Source: Thermoflexales bacterium (GTDB taxonomy: Bacteria; Chloroflexota; Anaerolineae; S140-20). Taken from it: DNA of 11,713 nucleotides. The notes beneath the pieces are model-generated. The model searched no databases. It was given only the letters and a program-made list of their open reading frames with translations, and was not told the origin of the DNA. The translations under genes were made by a program, and so were the position numbers. The DNA is taken from the NCBI GenBank assembly GCA_015484715.1, contig WFUY01000248.1, positions 1-11,713 on the forward strand, read 5' to 3'. Shown here piece by piece: positions 1 through 6,683 of the stretch (positions within the stretch are counted from its first letter, which is position 1; every line of letters starts with the position of its first letter).

Positions 1-394
1 GCAAGGCCCTGCCCGCACGGTACGCTGTGTTTATTGTCACCAGGCTGAGGAGCAGTCCCAGTGTCGTCAGTCCCCAACCGTAAGCAGCGGCAGCGCCCAC
101 TTTGCCGAACAGAATTGCCCAGTCTGGGAGCCGGCTGGCCAGCAGCGTCTCCAGCGTATGCCGCTCTCGCTCGCCGGCAAAGGAGTCGGAGACCACCGTG
201 GTCACCAGGAAGAGGGATACCCACACAGCAGCGACGGGCACCAGCGGTGATGCGACCCACTCCCGCCCCATCTGCAGGGGCATGAACACGCCGAAAACAC
301 CGAGAAAGGCCAGTAGCCCCAGGCGTCCACGGCCGGCCCCCTGCGAGAGCTCCTTCCACTCCTTCCACATAACGGCCCAGATGTCGCCGATCAT
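1..394 (-). CDS. ABC-2 type transporter permease, 3' end missing
   Basis: This is the N-terminal 131 codons of a membrane permease that would pair with the ATPase encoded just upstream. It starts at the ATG whose A and T overlap the ATPase TGA stop (ATGA, 4-bp overlap), so the two are probably translationally coupled. Visible features are a basic/aromatic N-terminus (WKEWKEL), hydrophobic segments near residues 26-40, 50-68 and 100-120, and GERERHTLETLL at residues 74-85, close to the GERExxTLExLL motif of ABC-2 permeases of the NatB/CcmB-like kind. The gene runs off the left edge, so total length and further membrane spans are unknown. The substrate cannot be read from the sequence. The family assignment is firm and the specific function is open. 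Confidence 0.85.
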   Translation of the reverse strand, partial: MIGDIWAVMWKEWKELSQGAGRGRLGLLAFLGVFGVFMPLQMGREWVASPLVPVAAVWVSLFLVTTVVSDSFAGERERHTLETLLASRLPDWAILFGKVGAAAAYGWGLTTLGLLLSLVTINTAYRAGRAL

Positions 395-1323
395 TGTGCC
401 TCCTCCATCAATGTCAGAAAGACCTCTTCCAGGCTGACCTCATCCCGGCGCACTTCGTCCACCTGGACGCCAGCCTTCACCAGGGCGGCCACCAGGGGGG
501 CGATCTCCGTCCTTTTGCGCAGGGTCAGGGAGAGGACGCTGTTCTGTAGTGCTGCCTCGGTCACCTCGGGTCGTGCCCGTAGCAGAGCCAGCACTTCATC
601 GGTGAACCCACGCCCTGTCACCGTGACCTGTGGCGCTCTGGCCCTGCTACGCAGTTCGTTCAGGGACCCGACGGCCAGCAACCTCCCCTCTCGAATCACG
701 CCCACCAGGTGGCACAGCTTCTCCGCCTCCGCCAGGTTGTGGGTGGTCAGGAAGACCGTCACCCCCTCACGGGCGACCAGTGTCGCCAGGTCCTCTTGCA
801 CCGCGGCTGCGGCCACGGGATCCAGCCCTGCTGTCGGCTCGTCCAAGAAGATCAGGGACGGTCGGTGCAGGAGGGCGCGGGCCAGAGCCAGCTTCTGCTT
901 CATCCCTCGGCTCCAGGTCCTGACCCGCTCTTTCCGCCTTTCCCACAGGCCCAGGCGGGTGAGCAGATCCCGGATGCGAGCCTGTCGCTCCGCCCGTGGC
1001 AGGTGCCATACCCGGCCATAGAACTCCAGGTTGTCCTCCGCGCTCAGCCGTTCGTAGAGGCCGTGGTGTTCCAGCAGTGCCCCCACGCGGGCGCGGATCT
1101 CATCCGCCTGCGTTCGGGTGTCGAAGCCCAGCACCTCGGCGCGTCCCTCGGTTGGCTCCAGCAAGCCCAGCAACAGGCGGATGGTGGTCGTCTTGCCTGC
1201 ACCGTTGGGTCCCAGGAAGCCGAAGATGGTGCCGGCGGGGATTTCCAGGGAGAGGCCATCCACCGCCCGGACGGTGCTGAAGTCGCGTGTTAGGTTGTCG
1301 GTGTAGATAGCTGTCTCTGTCAT
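391..1323 (-). CDS. ABC transporter ATP-binding protein (ABC-2/DrrA-like)
   Basis: A 310-residue cytoplasmic ATPase that energises the neighbouring permease. It has Walker A GPNGAGKTT (residues 38-46), signature SRGMKQKL (138-145), Walker B LIFLDEP with GLDP after it (157-169), and the switch histidine in TTHN (H195). Residues from about 215 to the end form a C-terminal extension resembling the DUF4162 domain of DrrA/NatA-like exporters. The Q-loop position carries LLEHHGLYERLS, with Glu or His where Gln is usual. GAGGAG sits just upstream of the ATG. It lies 46 bp after the DUF2178-like gene and overlaps the permease by 4 bp, placing it third in a four-gene operon. Likely roles are export of a drug, lipid, peptide or ion; none can be chosen from sequence. 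Confidence 0.95.
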   Translation of the reverse strand: MTETAIYTDNLTRDFSTVRAVDGLSLEIPAGTIFGFLGPNGAGKTTTIRLLLGLLEPTEGRAEVLGFDTRTQADEIRARVGALLEHHGLYERLSAEDNLEFYGRVWHLPRAERQARIRDLLTRLGLWERRKERVRTWSRGMKQKLALARALLHRPSLIFLDEPTAGLDPVAAAAVQEDLATLVAREGVTVFLTTHNLAEAEKLCHLVGVIREGRLLAVGSLNELRSRARAPQVTVTGRGFTDEVLALLRARPEVTEAALQNSVLSLTLRKRTEIAPLVAALVKAGVQVDEVRRDEVSLEEVFLTLMEEAQ

Positions 1324-1369
1324 GCCGATCTCCTCGGACGGGCGTCGTCGGGTTCCGGGCCGGGCGTGG

Positions 1370-1741
1370 CTACATCACGTGTCGGAGCCAGGCCCGGGCT
1401 AGAAAGTAGACGGCAACCCCACCCAGTAGGATGGCTGAGGCCCACCGTCCTGACAGGTTGAGCATGCTGACCAGCGCCAGCCCCCCCATAACGGCGATGA
1501 AGGCATAGGTGGCTGCCCGGTAGGTGATGGCCTGCTCCCGCTCATCCCGCCGCAGAGGGGCAAAGGGCCGGCTGGGATCCACGACGAAGTGTCCGCTGTG
1601 AGCATACGCTATAAAGCCGGCCATCACCGCCAGCCCGATCGCTACGGCCAGCCAGATCGAGCCCATCGCCATCCAGGTCGCACCGGCGACCACCACGGCA
1701 AGGGCCGTCCGAGTAACGTAGTACCCCATCAAGTCTTTCAT
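1370..1741 (-). CDS. Small membrane protein, DUF2178-like
   Basis: A 123-residue integral membrane protein with about four hydrophobic segments (roughly residues 11-25, 28-47, 77-95 and 98-116). A cytosolic-looking loop carries RRDEREQAITYRA at about residues 64-76. The DERxxxIxxxA pattern before the third membrane span resembles DUF2178, a family I know as often lying next to small XRE regulators. The start ATG overlaps the regulator's TGA by 4 bp, and a strong GGAGAGAGG ribosome site lies inside the end of the regulator gene. No catalytic residues are apparent. It may be an accessory or sensor component of the regulator and ABC exporter around it. The DUF assignment is from memory of the motif. 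Confidence 0.8.
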   Translation of the reverse strand: MKDLMGYYVTRTALAVVVAGATWMAMGSIWLAVAIGLAVMAGFIAYAHSGHFVVDPSRPFAPLRRDEREQAITYRAATYAFIAVMGGLALVSMLNLSGRWASAILLGGVAVYFLARAWLRHVM

Positions 1742-1971
1742 AAAGACCTCTCTCCTTCCGCGTTCGAGGGTGATGTCTCGAGCCAGAAGATGGATTCCAC
1801 AGGCTCACCCAGCACCCTGGCCAGAAGGAGCGCAACCTGAACCGAGGGGTTGTAGCGCCCCTTTTCCATAGCGATGATCGTCTGCCGCGATACGCCGATT
1901 GCCTTGGCCAGTGCCTCCTGAGTCAAGCCGTGCCGGGCACGCAGTTCCTTCAGGCGATTACGGACCTCCAT
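1738..1971 (-). CDS. XRE-family small transcriptional regulator
   Basis: A 77-residue DNA-binding protein consisting almost only of a Cro/CI-type helix-turn-helix. Residues 16-39 (LTQEALAKAIGVSRQT, then a MEKGR turn) are the canonical motif. They are followed by NPSVQVALLLARVLGEPVESIFW, the usual tail of the YozG-like short XRE proteins. The ATG is supported by GGGAG about 10 nt upstream. It is the first gene of the operon with the DUF2178-like protein, ATPase and permease. Two tandem 18-bp dyads cover the promoter about 140-180 bp upstream, so autorepression is the simplest model. No ligand-binding domain is present; any signal must come through another partner, possibly the membrane protein. 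Confidence 0.93.
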   Translation of the reverse strand: MEVRNRLKELRARHGLTQEALAKAIGVSRQTIIAMEKGRYNPSVQVALLLARVLGEPVESIFWLETSPSNAEGERSL

Positions 1972-2111
1972 AGCGATGGTTCTCCCGTATTGGAGGGGCC
2001 GGCGTTACACTTGCATCGCGCGTTCCCCTGGGTTCTTGCTCGCGGCGAGTCCGTGACTTGCCGCCCGGCGGGAGCGGTTTCTTTCTGCTTCGGAAGTCTG
2101 GAGCCGACTGT

Positions 2112-2140
2112 ATTGTAAAGCAGACTTTACATTTTGTCAA
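2112..2140 (-). promoter_or_regulatory. Sigma70-type promoter of the XRE-ABC operon
   Basis: On the minus strand a perfect -35 TTGACA (2140-2135) and a -10 TACAAT (2117-2112) are separated by exactly 17 bp. Transcription would start near 2105 and leave a leader of about 130 nt before the XRE start codon. I see no clear gene or riboswitch in that leader. Both hexamers lie inside or against the dyads described separately. Confidence 0.85.
2114..2131. promoter_or_regulatory. Operator 1 (perfect dyad over spacer and -10)
   Basis: TGTAAAGcagaCTTTACA is a perfect inverted repeat with 7-bp arms and a 4-bp spacer. It covers most of the -10 box and the promoter spacer of the XRE operon. Its size and position suit a dimeric XRE repressor. 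That the neighbouring XRE protein binds it is inference from autoregulation typical of such genes. Confidence 0.75.
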
Positions 2141-2152
2141 GTGTGCTTTACA
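2135..2152. promoter_or_regulatory. Operator 2 (near-perfect dyad over -35)
   Basis: TGTCAAGtgtgCTTTACA repeats operator 1 with one arm mismatch and starts exactly 21 bp away, about two helical turns. It covers the -35 hexamer. Two dimers would therefore sit on the same DNA face and block both promoter elements. Confidence 0.7.
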
Positions 2153-2182
2153 TCCATTGGATGATAGCGCACTGCCGCTCAG

Positions 2183-2198
2183 AGACGCCCGGGCGTCT
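2183..2198. repeat. 16-bp perfect palindrome, unassigned
   Basis: AGACGCCCGGGCGTCT is perfectly self-complementary with no spacer. It lies between the XRE promoter and the terminator of the oxidoreductase operon. It could be a binding site for an unknown dimer or chance in GC-rich DNA. Confidence 0.35.
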
Positions 2199-2215
2199 TG
2201 GACGATGGCAGGTGA

Positions 2216-2253
2216 GACGAAAAGCCCCGTCTCCCAGCCAGGAGACGGGGCTT
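2216..2253 (-). terminator. Rho-independent terminator of the cobalamin/oxidoreductase operon
   Basis: A perfect 13-bp stem (2222-2234 with 2241-2253) and a 6-nt loop lie about 40 bp after the stop codon of the beta-delta subunit gene. On the minus strand the stem ends in GGGGCTTTTCG, giving a short U-run. It separates this operon from the divergently regulated region to the left. Confidence 0.85.
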
Positions 2254-2293
2254 CGCTCACCCTTGAGCTCGTGGGGATGGCCTCGCGCGAGGG

Positions 2294-3913
2294 TCAGCGC
2301 AGGCCGGCCAGCTCTTGGAGCAGCCGCCAGTTCTGCAGCCGATCCTCCTGGGCCTTCAGCAGGATCTCGTTGGGGTTCCCCTCGGCGTCGAAGTTGCGGG
2401 CGAAACGGCCCTCGCTGCGGGCGAAGGTGATGAAGTCAATCCGCTCCCCCGTCTTGGGCACCACGTACCAATCCTCCTTCACCGCCGGGTTCCCCTTCAG
2501 GTCCAGCCGCTCCCGCATCGTCTCCCCCTTGCGTGGGTCGTAGATGAAGACGGGGAAGGCGCGGGATTCGACGGCCAGCTTGGCCTGATACCGGCTCCGG
2601 TCGGCGGCGATGCCGTGCTCCGGCTGGCAGGGCGTGTAGACGATCACCACCGCCGGGCCGGGATAGGTGTTGGCCTCCATCACCGCCCGGTAGAAGTGGT
2701 TGGGGATGGCCGTCACCGTCTGGGCCACGAAAACGTTGGGGTGCATCATCATAATGCGGCCCAACTCCTTCCGCTGCTCCTGCTTCCCCTTGATCGTCCT
2801 GCCGATGGCCGCCATCTTGGCCCCCTGGCCGGGGAAGGAGGCGGTGCTGGCCTGGCCTCCCGTGTTGGAGTAGACCTGGGTGTCCATAACGAAGACCTTG
2901 ATGTCCATCCCCGAGGCCACCATCCGGCTGAGGGCCTGGAAGCCGATGTCGTACATCGCCCCGTCCCCGCCGAGGACCCAGAGCCGCTTCTCCTGCCAGC
3001 CCAGTTGATCCCAGTGGGCACGGATGCCCATCGCCGTCGTCGGTGCGTTCTCGAAGAGGGAGTTGATCCAGGGCACCAGGAAGGGGTTGTAGGGGTAGGT
3101 GGACCCGTAGACGGTGTTGCAGCCGGTCGCGGCGACGATGGCCATGTTCTCCCGACCGTACTGGTAGGTGGTGGCCGCCATCAGCATCCGCAGGGCCGTG
3201 GCCTCACCGCAGCCGGCGCAGGAGCCGGCCCCGCCCACGTAGCTGAGGGCCTCCTCGCTCAGCATGTAGTCCACCGGCAGCCGCTCGGAGATGAACTCCT
3301 CCGGCGTCGGCGGGAGCCGGCGGAAGAAGTTGATGGCCTTCTGGTAGATGGGAACGGTCTCGTCCCGCTTGGTGATCATGCTCAGGGCGTCAAAGCCCAG
3401 GTCGTGGCAGACCTCCACGCACTCGGCGCACCCCTTGCACTTGGTCGGGTCAATGAAGATGCCGAAGTAGCCGGGCGTCTGCCCCCGCCGCTCCCGCGAC
3501 TCGTAGAACTTGCGGGTGACGGCGAACTGGTCGCGCAGGTAGGCCCGCTCCGCCTCGTCCTCGACGCCGGCCAGGTGCTCCTCCAGCGTCTCCGGCGTCA
3601 CCACCTTGCCCAAGATGGCCGTGTCGGGGCAGGCGTTGACGCAGGACATACAGGCGGTGCAGCGCTCCTTGTGGAACTCGGGGATCTCCGGGGCCAGGTA
3701 GCTGAAGTCGCGGAAGGCCCCGGTCCCCGCCGGCACCAGGCTGCGGGCGGTCATCAGGTCGGCCGGCAACTCCTCCGGCCCCCAGCCCTCGTTGTAGCCG
3801 GTGATCACCCGCTGGAAGAAGGCTTCCACGTCAATCACGTCGGGGCTGTAGCCATCGCCGTCGCCCCCCGTGCTCACTTTCTCGATCTGAAACTGATCCG
3901 TTGTCACACCCAT
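2294..3913 (-). CDS. porB: 2-oxoacid:ferredoxin oxidoreductase, delta-beta half (NifJ C-terminal part)
   Basis: A 539-residue protein equal to the C-terminal half of NifJ-type pyruvate:ferredoxin oxidoreductase. Residues 85-95 (CTACMSCVNAC) and 159-169 (CKGCAECVEVC) bind two [4Fe-4S] clusters. The thiamine diphosphate domain follows: SCAGCGE (C232, C235), ATGCN (C265), the GDG...N-type Mg/ThDP motif from about 315 to 350, and YTPC (C429). These four cysteines match those holding the third, ThDP-proximal cluster. It oxidatively decarboxylates a 2-oxoacid, most likely pyruvate, to acyl-CoA while reducing ferredoxin. GAGGAGAGG precedes the ATG, 40 bp after the alpha-gamma gene. All key residues are present. 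Substrate choice (pyruvate versus another 2-oxoacid) is inference. Confidence 0.95.
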   Translation of the reverse strand: MGVTTDQFQIEKVSTGGDGDGYSPDVIDVEAFFQRVITGYNEGWGPEELPADLMTARSLVPAGTGAFRDFSYLAPEIPEFHKERCTACMSCVNACPDTAILGKVVTPETLEEHLAGVEDEAERAYLRDQFAVTRKFYESRERRGQTPGYFGIFIDPTKCKGCAECVEVCHDLGFDALSMITKRDETVPIYQKAINFFRRLPPTPEEFISERLPVDYMLSEEALSYVGGAGSCAGCGEATALRMLMAATTYQYGRENMAIVAATGCNTVYGSTYPYNPFLVPWINSLFENAPTTAMGIRAHWDQLGWQEKRLWVLGGDGAMYDIGFQALSRMVASGMDIKVFVMDTQVYSNTGGQASTASFPGQGAKMAAIGRTIKGKQEQRKELGRIMMMHPNVFVAQTVTAIPNHFYRAVMEANTYPGPAVVIVYTPCQPEHGIAADRSRYQAKLAVESRAFPVFIYDPRKGETMRERLDLKGNPAVKEDWYVVPKTGERIDFITFARSEGRFARNFDAEGNPNEILLKAQEDRLQNWRLLQELAGLR

Positions 3914-3953
3914 CGGTCACCTCTCCTCGGTAACGATCTCTCGAAAGGCCGGA

Positions 3954-5948
3954 CTAGGCCACGCCGACCCGGGCGAACAGCCGCTCCCGTCCGATGGGAG
4001 GCGGCTCCTGGGCAATCACCTCCGGCGGGACCTCGAAGACCTCCTCGTAGCCCCGGCGGACGCAGATCAGGTTCTCCTGGACGACCTGCTCCCCGCGCTT
4101 GCCGAACTTCTTGCGCAGCGCCTCCTCGGCCGACGCCATCAGCGCCTCCTTGGAGAGGCCCGCCTCCTCGGCGAAGGGGGTGGCCTTCAGGAAGACGCCC
4201 AGCAGGACGATCCCCTGCATCCGCACCTCCAGCGCCGGGTCGGTGGCCACCTCGCGGGCGATCTTGGCCGAGTCCAGCGCCATCACCCGGATCTTGCGCT
4301 CCCGGATCGCCTTGCGGGCGTAAGCAGGCACGTGCCGCCAGATCTCCATCGGGTCGGTGTAGGGCGTCTGGATGAAGAGCGTCCCGCCGGGGCGCAGGCC
4401 GGCCACCGGGTTGCCCGTGTAGAAGGCGTCGGTGCTGTGGACGTAGACGAACTCGATGGTGGTCAACTCACTGTGTAGCCGGATCCGCTCCCGCGCCAGC
4501 GTCAGGTAGAAGGTGGTGGGCAGCCCCTGCTTCTCGGCCCCGTACTTGGGGTAAGCCTGCACGTAGAGGCCGAAGAGGTCGTTCATCACGTCGGCGATGA
4601 TCTTGTTGGTGGTGACGGAGCCGAACCCGCCCACCGAGTGGCCCCGCATCGAGAAGGCCCCCGCCGGACGGAGGTCGGGGTCGTGACCATCCCGCAGGGC
4701 CAGTTCGTGGTCCACGCCCAGGACGAAGTAGCGCTGGGGCTTCCCCTCGATCAGGTGGCGGAAGGTGGCGATGAGGTGGCCGGGGCGCACGTCCCGGCTG
4801 CCCAGGCCCGCCGAGCCGGAGTAGATGGTGGGAACCCGCTCCACAGCCGGGTACCCTTCCGTTCCGATGACGGCGTCGGCGAAGGCGGCCTTGATCTCCG
4901 CCGTCAGGGGGTTGGACTGGGCCAAGGGCACGTCCAGCCGCTCCAGGACGGCGAAGGCTTTCAGGTGCTTCAGGGCCTCCACCAGTTGCCGGCCGGGGAA
5001 GGGGCGGAAGCAGGTGACGTGCAGCGCCCCCACCTTCCAGCCCTCCTGCTCCCGCAGGTAGTCCACCACCGCCTCCGTCGTTTCCATCATGCTGCCCATC
5101 CCGACGATGGCGTACTCGGCGTCCTCCAGCCGGTAGGGCTCGACCAAGGCGTAGCGGCGGCCGGTCAGCCGGTAGAAGGTCTCCATCGCCTCGACAACGG
5201 CCGGCTCCACTTTCTCGTAGTAGTAGCGCTGGGCGATCTTGCCCTTCATGTAGCTGTCCTGGTTCTGGACGACGCCGACCTGGACCGGATGGTAGGGGTC
5301 CATCAGGTTGATCAGCTTCTCCCGAGGGTCGCCGACGAAGGTCTTCATCAGCTCGGGCTCGGGGTAGAGGATGTTCTCCACGGTGTGGGTGGTCAGGAAG
5401 CCATCCTGGACGTTGAGGAAGGGGGTCAGGCTGGCTTCGGCGGCCCGTCGGGCGATGAGGGCCAGGTCGGTGGCCGCCTGGGCATTCTTGGCGAAGAGGA
5501 TGCCCCAGCCGGTGTCGGCGACCCCCATCACGTCGTCGTGCCCGGCGTGGACGTTGAGGCTCTGGCTGGTCAGCGCCCGGGCACCGATGTGGAAGACGAC
5601 AGGCAGCCGCTTACCGGCGATGACGTAGAGCACTTCCTTCATCAGGATGAGCCCCTGGCCGGAGGTGAAGTTGGTCACCCGACCGCCGGCGGCAGCGAAC
5701 CCCTCCGCAGCCGAGGCCGAGCTGTGTTCCGACTCCGGCTCGATGAAGGCCAGCAATGTACCCCACAGGTTGCGCCGGCCATTGGCAACCTCGGCCTGGT
5801 AGCCTACCCCCATCGGGGTCGAAGAGGTGATGGGGTAGGCGCAGGAGCCCTCTGTGATGTGGGTCTCCACCCAGACCACACCGGTCGCCCCATCCGACGT
5901 GGTCGGAATCCCCGGATAGGGGAACCGGTTCTCACCTTGCGCACTCAT
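3954..5948 (-). CDS. porA: 2-oxoacid:ferredoxin oxidoreductase, alpha-gamma half (NifJ N-terminal part)
   Basis: A 664-residue partner of the downstream half; together they total about 1200 residues, the size of one-chain NifJ. Residues 36-47 (CAYPITSSTPMG) match the alpha-domain ThDP-contact segment, and 123-142 (ARALTSQSLNV...GHDDVMG) match the RALS...GDHxDVM region. The middle domain (about 270-410) includes AIVGMGSMMETT. The gamma domain starts near 431 (FSMRGHSVGGFGS). I start at 5948 rather than the in-frame ATG at 5978 because AAAGGAGGGAGG sits ideally before 5948, and the extra ten residues look unlike the family. It follows the cobalamin adenosyltransferase gene by 41 bp, so the two are probably co-transcribed. 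No cysteine cluster is expected or seen here. Confidence 0.95.
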   Translation of the reverse strand: MSAQGENRFPYPGIPTTSDGATGVVWVETHITEGSCAYPITSSTPMGVGYQAEVANGRRNLWGTLLAFIEPESEHSSASAAEGFAAAGGRVTNFTSGQGLILMKEVLYVIAGKRLPVVFHIGARALTSQSLNVHAGHDDVMGVADTGWGILFAKNAQAATDLALIARRAAEASLTPFLNVQDGFLTTHTVENILYPEPELMKTFVGDPREKLINLMDPYHPVQVGVVQNQDSYMKGKIAQRYYYEKVEPAVVEAMETFYRLTGRRYALVEPYRLEDAEYAIVGMGSMMETTEAVVDYLREQEGWKVGALHVTCFRPFPGRQLVEALKHLKAFAVLERLDVPLAQSNPLTAEIKAAFADAVIGTEGYPAVERVPTIYSGSAGLGSRDVRPGHLIATFRHLIEGKPQRYFVLGVDHELALRDGHDPDLRPAGAFSMRGHSVGGFGSVTTNKIIADVMNDLFGLYVQAYPKYGAEKQGLPTTFYLTLARERIRLHSELTTIEFVYVHSTDAFYTGNPVAGLRPGGTLFIQTPYTDPMEIWRHVPAYARKAIRERKIRVMALDSAKIAREVATDPALEVRMQGIVLLGVFLKATPFAEEAGLSKEALMASAEEALRKKFGKRGEQVVQENLICVRRGYEEVFEVPPEVIAQEPPPIGRERLFARVGVA

Positions 5949-5989
5949 AAACCTCCCTCCTTTCACTTCTTTGGACATCGCCCTGAACC

Positions 5990-6544
5990 TCAGGTCTCTT
6001 TCGCCAACGTCACGCCTCCCGCGCCCACCTGCTGATCCTCATAGCGGGCCAGGACGAAGAGCAGCGAGGAGAGGCGGTTGAGGTAGCGCAGCAGCGCGTC
6101 GTTCTCCACCTGTCCTTCGTGAACCAGCCGGGCGACCCGGCGCTCGGCCCGGCGCACGATGGTCCGGGCTAGGTCCAGCGCGGCGCCGGCCAAGCTCTCG
6201 CCGGGGACGACGAACTCCCGGGGGAGAGCGATGGCCGAACTGAGGGCGTCGGTGGTCTCCTCCAACCAGGCAACCTGCTCATCCCCGATCCGCCGGAAAC
6301 GGGGGGCCGCCTCCGGGGTCGCAGCCAGCTCGGCCATCAGGTGGTAGAGGTGGCGCTGTACGGTCAGCAGCACCCGGCGCGTCCGCTCCATCGTGCTTGT
6401 CGCCCGGGCCATCCCCAGCGCTGCCGACGCTTCGTCCACCGTGCCGTAGGCCTCAGGCCGGGGATGGTACTTGGGCACCCGTTCCGCCCCTAGCAGCCCG
6501 GTGTAGCCGTCGTCTCCCGTGCGGGTGTAGAAGGTTCCTGACAT
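5990..6544 (-). CDS. PduO-type cob(I)alamin adenosyltransferase
   Basis: A 184-residue enzyme that transfers the adenosyl group of ATP to cob(I)alamin, making coenzyme B12 for mutases or dehydratases. The N-terminus YTRTGDDGYTGLLG (residues 6-19) is the family's ATP-binding signature. VDEASAALG follows near 35-43. The helix ARTIVRRAERR and the late YLNRLSSLLFVLAR are the other hallmark blocks. An in-frame ATG at 6595 would add 17 unrelated residues and run into an upstream hairpin; 6544 has AAGGGGA about 9 nt before it. It is the first gene of an operon with the split oxidoreductase. B12 genes just across the intergenic region (meaB, mutase small subunit) are probable users of its product. 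Confidence 0.93.
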   Translation of the reverse strand: MSGTFYTRTGDDGYTGLLGAERVPKYHPRPEAYGTVDEASAALGMARATSTMERTRRVLLTVQRHLYHLMAELAATPEAAPRFRRIGDEQVAWLEETTDALSSAIALPREFVVPGESLAGAALDLARTIVRRAERRVARLVHEGQVENDALLRYLNRLSSLLFVLARYEDQQVGAGGVTLAKET

Positions 6545-6566
6545 CGGCGAGGTCCCCTTGTGATCA

Positions 6567-6604
6567 GGGAGAGCGTGGTGGCGTTGCCGCCCCAACGCTC
6601 TCCC
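6567..6604 (-). other. Strong leader hairpin with GNRA-type loop
   Basis: On the minus strand a 9-bp arm GGGAGAGCG pairs with CGCTCTCCC. Inside it UGG/CCA and GGCG/CGCC continue the stem with one U and one A bulge, closing on a GCAA tetraloop: about 16 bp in all. It lies in the leader of the adenosyltransferase gene, ending 22 nt before the start codon, without a U-run. It could stabilise the message or tune translation. It is too small to be a classic cobalamin riboswitch. Confidence 0.7.
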
Positions 6605-6627
6605 TCCTGTTCAACCTTTCGCAGTGA

Positions 6628-6662
6628 GGGGATAAAGTAGATTTGTGTCTAATTTTATCACC
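6628..6662. promoter_or_regulatory. Interrupted dyad over the putative promoter
   Basis: GGGGATAAA (6628-6636) and TTTATCACC (6654-6662) are inverted copies with one mismatch. TAGA/TCTA (6638-6641, 6648-6651) add an inner pair. It could be an operator for the operon to its left. The regulator is unknown. Confidence 0.35.
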
Positions 6663-6664
6663 AA
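6636..6664 (-). promoter_or_regulatory. Possible promoter of the adenosyltransferase-oxidoreductase operon
   Basis: The AT-rich patch holds a weak minus-strand -35 TTGGTG (6664-6659), a 17-bp spacer and a -10 TCTACT (6641-6636). It is the only promoter-like stretch between the adenosyltransferase gene and the inserted element. The match is modest, so other hexamers in the same patch could be used. Confidence 0.35.
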
Positions 6665-6683
6665 TCGTCCGGGCCGTCAACAG

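Noticed and set aside
1972..2105. Search for an RNA or small gene in the long leader of the XRE operon
   Set aside because: No convincing small frame with a ribosome site, no strong stem and no known riboswitch core was seen.
2315..4375. Long plus-strand open frame opposite the oxidoreductase genes
   Set aside because: It lies antisense to two unmistakable enzymes, its protein is a low-complexity G/V/H/L/D-rich string with no domain, and such frames are expected opposite GC-rich genes.
5949..5978. Upstream ATG at 5978 as the start of the alpha-gamma gene
   Set aside because: The best ribosome site lies between this ATG and the one at 5948 and would itself be translated as a Gly-rich stretch unlike the family.
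4638..6035. Plus-strand open frame opposite the alpha-gamma gene
   Set aside because: Same composition artefact; no ribosome site or recognisable motif.
6545..6660. Cobalamin riboswitch before the adenosyltransferase gene
   Set aside because: The leader is only about 90 nt and has no B12-box-like GCCACTG; a single hairpin is all that is visible.
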